NCBI GenBank assembly: GCA_017938565.1
Contig: JAGBBI010000049.1
Span: 1-9,318, forward strand
Reading direction: 5' to 3'
Source of the DNA: Clostridia bacterium
Lineage (GTDB): Bacteria; Bacillota_A; Clostridia; Christensenellales; UBA1242
Length of the DNA: 9,318 nt
Numbering within the stretch: position 1 is the stretch's first letter; each line of letters opens with the position of its first letter. The notes under the pieces were generated by a model. The model made no database searches. It was given only the letters and a program-made list of their open reading frames with translations, and was not told where the DNA came from. Below are positions 7,189 to 9,318 of the stretch, in pieces. Position numbers and translations under genes: made by a program.

Positions 7189-8176
7189 ACTTGTAAATTT
7201 CATTTAACGATAATATTTTTGATTTTATCAATTGAACTAGCGATTCGGGCTTTACAACCTCAACCTGTTCACAATACTGAAGAGCCCAATAACAAAGTGC
7301 CTGCTCATCACTTTTAACTAAGGCATAAAAATCTCCTGACGAATAAATTATCCTCGTATCCTCACCAAACCACTCCATTACCGTTCCAATCGCTCTATCA
7401 TTCAGCAGTTTTATATGACTATTTACAATATTTCCGCCAAACATATAAATGTGTTCATTAATATAGCTTAGTTCATTAAAACTATCAGTACACCCATCTA
7501 AACTCCTAATATCATCTACTTCTTTTTCAAGCATAGAAACATCTACAATGTTTTCAATTTTATAATTACTTAAGCTACGCTTATCTTCCTTATTACATAC
7601 TAAATAGTACTTTCCTCGACTATTAACCATAAAATAAGGGCTTACTGTATGCTCTTTTTTTACGGTTTTTATTTGCCCATTATCACGTTTGAAAGATAAA
7701 TAATTAAATTTGATTTTCCGTTTTAAATCTATAGCCCTACTTATCACATCTATACTAAAAAAGAACTGTTTATTACCAATCGAGCCATCTGATGGTTTAT
7801 ATAAATGCTTATAAGCCTTTCTTTCATATTTACTTGAAAAACCTGCAAGCTTCTTTACAATGCTTTGCGCATTTTGAGCAGGAATTGACCGACTTGAAAA
7901 AACACTGTCCACCAAGTAAGTTATTTCGCTGGGATCAAATTCTCTTTCTGCCAAATAGTAACCCCTTGAACCTTTAACAATATCGTAACCATAATCCATT
8001 AAAAATTCAATATTTCTTGCCACAGCCTTTCGCTCGCACTGCATACCCCATTTTTTTGATATATACTTGATTATATCTATTTGCGTAAGCTGATGCTCGT
8101 AATCACTTTCCTCTTTTAAGCATTCTAAAATATATAAAATCAAAAGTTTTTTATTGCTGTCCGATGCCACACCCAT
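7169..8176 (-). CDS. WYL-domain transcriptional regulator
   Basis: Role (family): a DNA-binding regulator whose WYL domain is thought to bind nucleic acid or nucleotide ligands. Seen: 335 aa. An N-terminal winged helix lies at about 10-75 (LTQIDIIKYIS, then RKAVARNIEFLMDYGYDI and GYYL). The WYL domain spans about 140-215, including IKFNYLSFKRDNG, EHTVSPYFMV and GKYYLVC; its name triad is Tyr190-Tyr191-Leu192 instead of Trp-Tyr-Leu. A C-terminal WCX-like part ends at about 320 (IGTVMEWFGED, then LVKSDEQALCYWALQY). AAGGAG lies only 3 nt before the ATG; the GTG at codon 3 (8170) would have a better spacing, so the start is uncertain by two codons. It follows the FtsK-like gene by 17 nt, almost certainly in one transcript, which suggests it regulates or senses something linked to that protein. 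Confidence 0.85.
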   Translation of the reverse strand: MGVASDSNKKLLILYILECLKEESDYEHQLTQIDIIKYISKKWGMQCERKAVARNIEFLMDYGYDIVKGSRGYYLAEREFDPSEITYLVDSVFSSRSIPAQNAQSIVKKLAGFSSKYERKAYKHLYKPSDGSIGNKQFFFSIDVISRAIDLKRKIKFNYLSFKRDNGQIKTVKKEHTVSPYFMVNSRGKYYLVCNKEDKRSLSNYKIENIVDVSMLEKEVDDIRSLDGCTDSFNELSYINEHIYMFGGNIVNSHIKLLNDRAIGTVMEWFGEDTRIIYSSGDFYALVKSDEQALCYWALQYCEQVEVVKPESLVQLIKSKILSLNEIYKLNKEGS

Positions 8177-8193
8177 TTTCTCCTTATTATGTT

Positions 8194-8883
8194 TTACATA
8201 CTGAGTAAAATCCCGTTTCTATAATTGTTAGAAAAATAATAAAACTCGTTTATTTCAAGCATCTCAGTAGACTTATACATTCCAAGCGACACATCTCGCA
8301 CTAGATTGTTATCATCAACGTTAAATAAAACCCGACTATTAAATACATTCAAAAGACAAAAATCCAAACCATCATCAACTTCCAACGTACTACAAGCAAC
8401 AACTCCAACCCCAGAATATTCTTCCATTTTTACAAGTTGTATTATATAATTTTTTATAAGCATTGCATTGCTTGAGTTGTTTAATAGTGTATCTAAATTA
8501 GGTATTACAATAATAGTCCTGCGACTATCAAAAACTTTTAAAGTCTTATTATATTCAACAAGAGACTTACATCTTTTTTTAGAAACTACACTTTTACAAT
8601 TCTTAGCATATTGCACCAGATCGGCTAAAACAGTTTCGATATTGTCGCCATAGTATTTTATCGATAAACATTCGTCAGTTTGCATCGGATTAAGTTCTCC
8701 ATTTCTAAGACAAACGATATCGCAATCAACAACCGTCTCTTCTAGCATTATTTTTATCTTATTAAGCATTAAAGCAATTTCATCTTTTTCCTTCGCTACT
8801 ATCAGCGTACTAATCCTACCACTTACATTATCTGCAAAAATGCCCCCATTGAAAGTATTTACATTTTTTAAAAATTGTTCCAT
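8194..8883 (-). CDS. FtsK/SpoIIIE-like motor-core protein lacking ATPase residues
   Basis: No function is assigned. Seen: 229 aa, soluble, no signal or membrane span. Read against the FtsK/SpoIIIE motor core from memory, the order fits: TLIVAKEKDEIA at 26-37 where FtsK has HLLVAGTTGSGKS; RCKSLVEYNK at 104-113 where FtsK has a conserved R/K..xxYN segment; TIIVIPNLDTLL at 123-134 for YIVVVIDEFADLM; GVGVVACSTLEVD at 158-170 for GIHLIIATQRPSVD; and NVFNSRVLFNV at 179-189 for ANIPSRIAFQV. The P-loop Gly/Lys/Ser and the Walker B Asp-Glu are gone (KEKDE and Pro-Asn instead), so it should not hydrolyse ATP. It also lacks the FtsK membrane and gamma domains. AGGG lies 8 nt before the ATG. It is first in a unit with the WYL regulator. 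It could be another RecA/HerA-fold relic. Confidence 0.5.
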   Translation of the reverse strand: MEQFLKNVNTFNGGIFADNVSGRISTLIVAKEKDEIALMLNKIKIMLEETVVDCDIVCLRNGELNPMQTDECLSIKYYGDNIETVLADLVQYAKNCKSVVSKKRCKSLVEYNKTLKVFDSRRTIIVIPNLDTLLNNSSNAMLIKNYIIQLVKMEEYSGVGVVACSTLEVDDGLDFCLLNVFNSRVLFNVDDNNLVRDVSLGMYKSTEMLEINEFYYFSNNYRNGILLSM

Positions 8884-8918
8884 AAAATCAACCCTACCTC
8901 TTCTTTGTTTATAGGCTA

Positions 8919-8924
8919 ATTATA
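8919..8924 (-). promoter_or_regulatory. Candidate -10 box for the FtsK-like/WYL unit
   Basis: Seen on the minus strand: a perfect TATAAT 35 nt before the ATG of the FtsK-like gene, with no recognisable -35 at 16-18 nt. The start would be near 8912. The lack of a -35 suggests weak or activated transcription. The call rests on one hexamer in AT-rich sequence. Confidence 0.35.
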
Positions 8925-8978
8925 CAAAACTCATCGTACCAAAAATGGGACACCTTGATAATTTTTCAAACAAATGTT

Positions 8979-9004
8979 TAGACGATATGAAACCATATCG
9001 TCTA
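8979..9004 (-). terminator. Stem-loop after the LRR gene, possible terminator without a clear T-run
   Basis: Seen: an 11-bp perfect stem (TAGACGATATG, arms 8979-8989 and 8994-9004) with a 4-nt loop, starting 8 nt past the LRR stop codon. On the minus strand it is followed by AAACATTTGTTTG, which is T-rich but broken. The position favours a 3' end signal for the LRR transcript, though the weak tail leaves termination efficiency open. Confidence 0.55.
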
Positions 9005-9012
9005 TCAAATAT

Positions 9013-9318
9013 TTATATGCGCCTTATTAGTATTTTTGACGAATACTCTCCTTTTAGGTTCTTCGCATTATTTGCAACTATTGAAAGATCAAGAGATTTA
9101 ACACCCTCAACGCTTTCGCCAACGCTCTCAACTAAATACCAATTTTCAGGATTTAAAAACGTAACACTTTGAACACCAGAACCCATGAACGCCTCAACAT
9201 CTATCTGCGTAAGAGTTGCAGGCAACACTATCTCGCTTAGACTGGTACAATTTTTAAAAGCAGACGATTCAATCGTTGTTAACTTTTCTCGAAAAGTAAC
9301 AGACTGTAACGAAATACA
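9013..9318 (-). CDS. BspA-like leucine-rich-repeat protein, C-terminal end (partial)
   Basis: Role (family): secreted or surface LRR_5 proteins, often used for adhesion or host contact in gut and oral bacteria; the part that would show secretion is outside the window. Seen: the frame is open to the window edge, so the gene starts beyond 9318; the GTG at 9228 is an internal codon. About 101 residues are visible, with LRR_5 repeats such as LTTIESSAFKNCTSLSEIVL and LPATLTQIDVEAFMGSGVQ. Then comes a variant repeat (FLNPENWYLVES) and a short C-terminus ending KGEYSSKILIRRI. No LPXTG sorting signal or membrane tail is present at the end. A stem-loop follows, and the FtsK-like gene begins 129 nt later with its own -10 box, so this is probably a separate transcript. 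Confidence 0.85.
   Translation of the reverse strand, partial: CISLQSVTFREKLTTIESSAFKNCTSLSEIVLPATLTQIDVEAFMGSGVQSVTFLNPENWYLVESVGESVEGVKSLDLSIVANNAKNLKGEYSSKILIRRI

Noticed and set aside
6538..8883. A prophage or restriction-type defence island around the XRE, FtsK-like and WYL genes
   Set aside because: No integrase, capsid, nuclease, methylase or attachment repeat is visible, so the label would rest only on the regulators.
8945..9172. A 75-aa plus-strand open frame opposite the LRR gene
   Set aside because: Antisense to clear LRR coding sequence and crossing the stem-loop at 8979-9004; no ribosome binding site.
9013..9228. A separate 71-aa gene starting at the GTG at 9228
   Set aside because: The same frame stays open to the window edge and encodes further LRR_5 repeat sequence, so this is the end of a larger gene and the GTG is internal.

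Overview
The window looks like chromosomal DNA from a low-G+C member of the Bacillota (Firmicutes), probably a host-associated Clostridia-type bacterium. The grounds are AT-rich sequence, GGAG-type ribosome binding sites, sigma-A style promoters, a Gram-positive-type ParC, a BspA-like leucine-rich-repeat protein, and an XRE regulator with membrane segments. I cannot name a genus. Seven of the eight genes lie on the minus strand; one regulator lies on the plus strand.

Layout from left to right. (1) 46-2754 (-): a full topoisomerase IV subunit A (parC) with an unusual charged N-terminal extension and its own promoter. (2) 2904-3437 (-): a small P-loop kinase-like protein ending at a strong intrinsic terminator. 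(3) 3510-6323 (-): a lipid block, transcribed in the order glycosyltransferase (GT4), PlsC-like acyltransferase, acyl-ACP thioesterase. The first two are probably co-transcribed, and the thioesterase also has a promoter-like site of its own. (4) 6324-6537: a divergent control region with two promoters and three copies of AGTAGA in alternating orientation. (5) 6538-7152 (+): an XRE repressor-like protein with four predicted membrane segments; its promoter puts the transcription start at or next to the ATG, so the mRNA looks leaderless. (6) 7169-8883 (-): a two-gene unit of a protein that resembles the FtsK/SpoIIIE motor core without its ATPase residues, followed by a WYL-domain regulator. It shares a bidirectional terminator with the XRE gene. 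(7) 9013-9318 (-): the C-terminal end of a BspA-like LRR protein cut by the window edge.

How the parts may work together (inference): the lipid block can release fatty acids from acyl-ACP, acylate a lysophospholipid-like acceptor and glycosylate a membrane lipid, which suggests glycolipid or lipoteichoic-anchor synthesis. The divergent membrane-bound XRE regulator is well placed to control it in response to the membrane. The most unusual item is the ATPase-dead FtsK-like protein paired with a WYL regulator. I do not recognise this pair as a described system. No tRNA, rRNA, CRISPR array, insertion sequence or phage gene was seen, and no gene-free stretch exceeds 300 bases.
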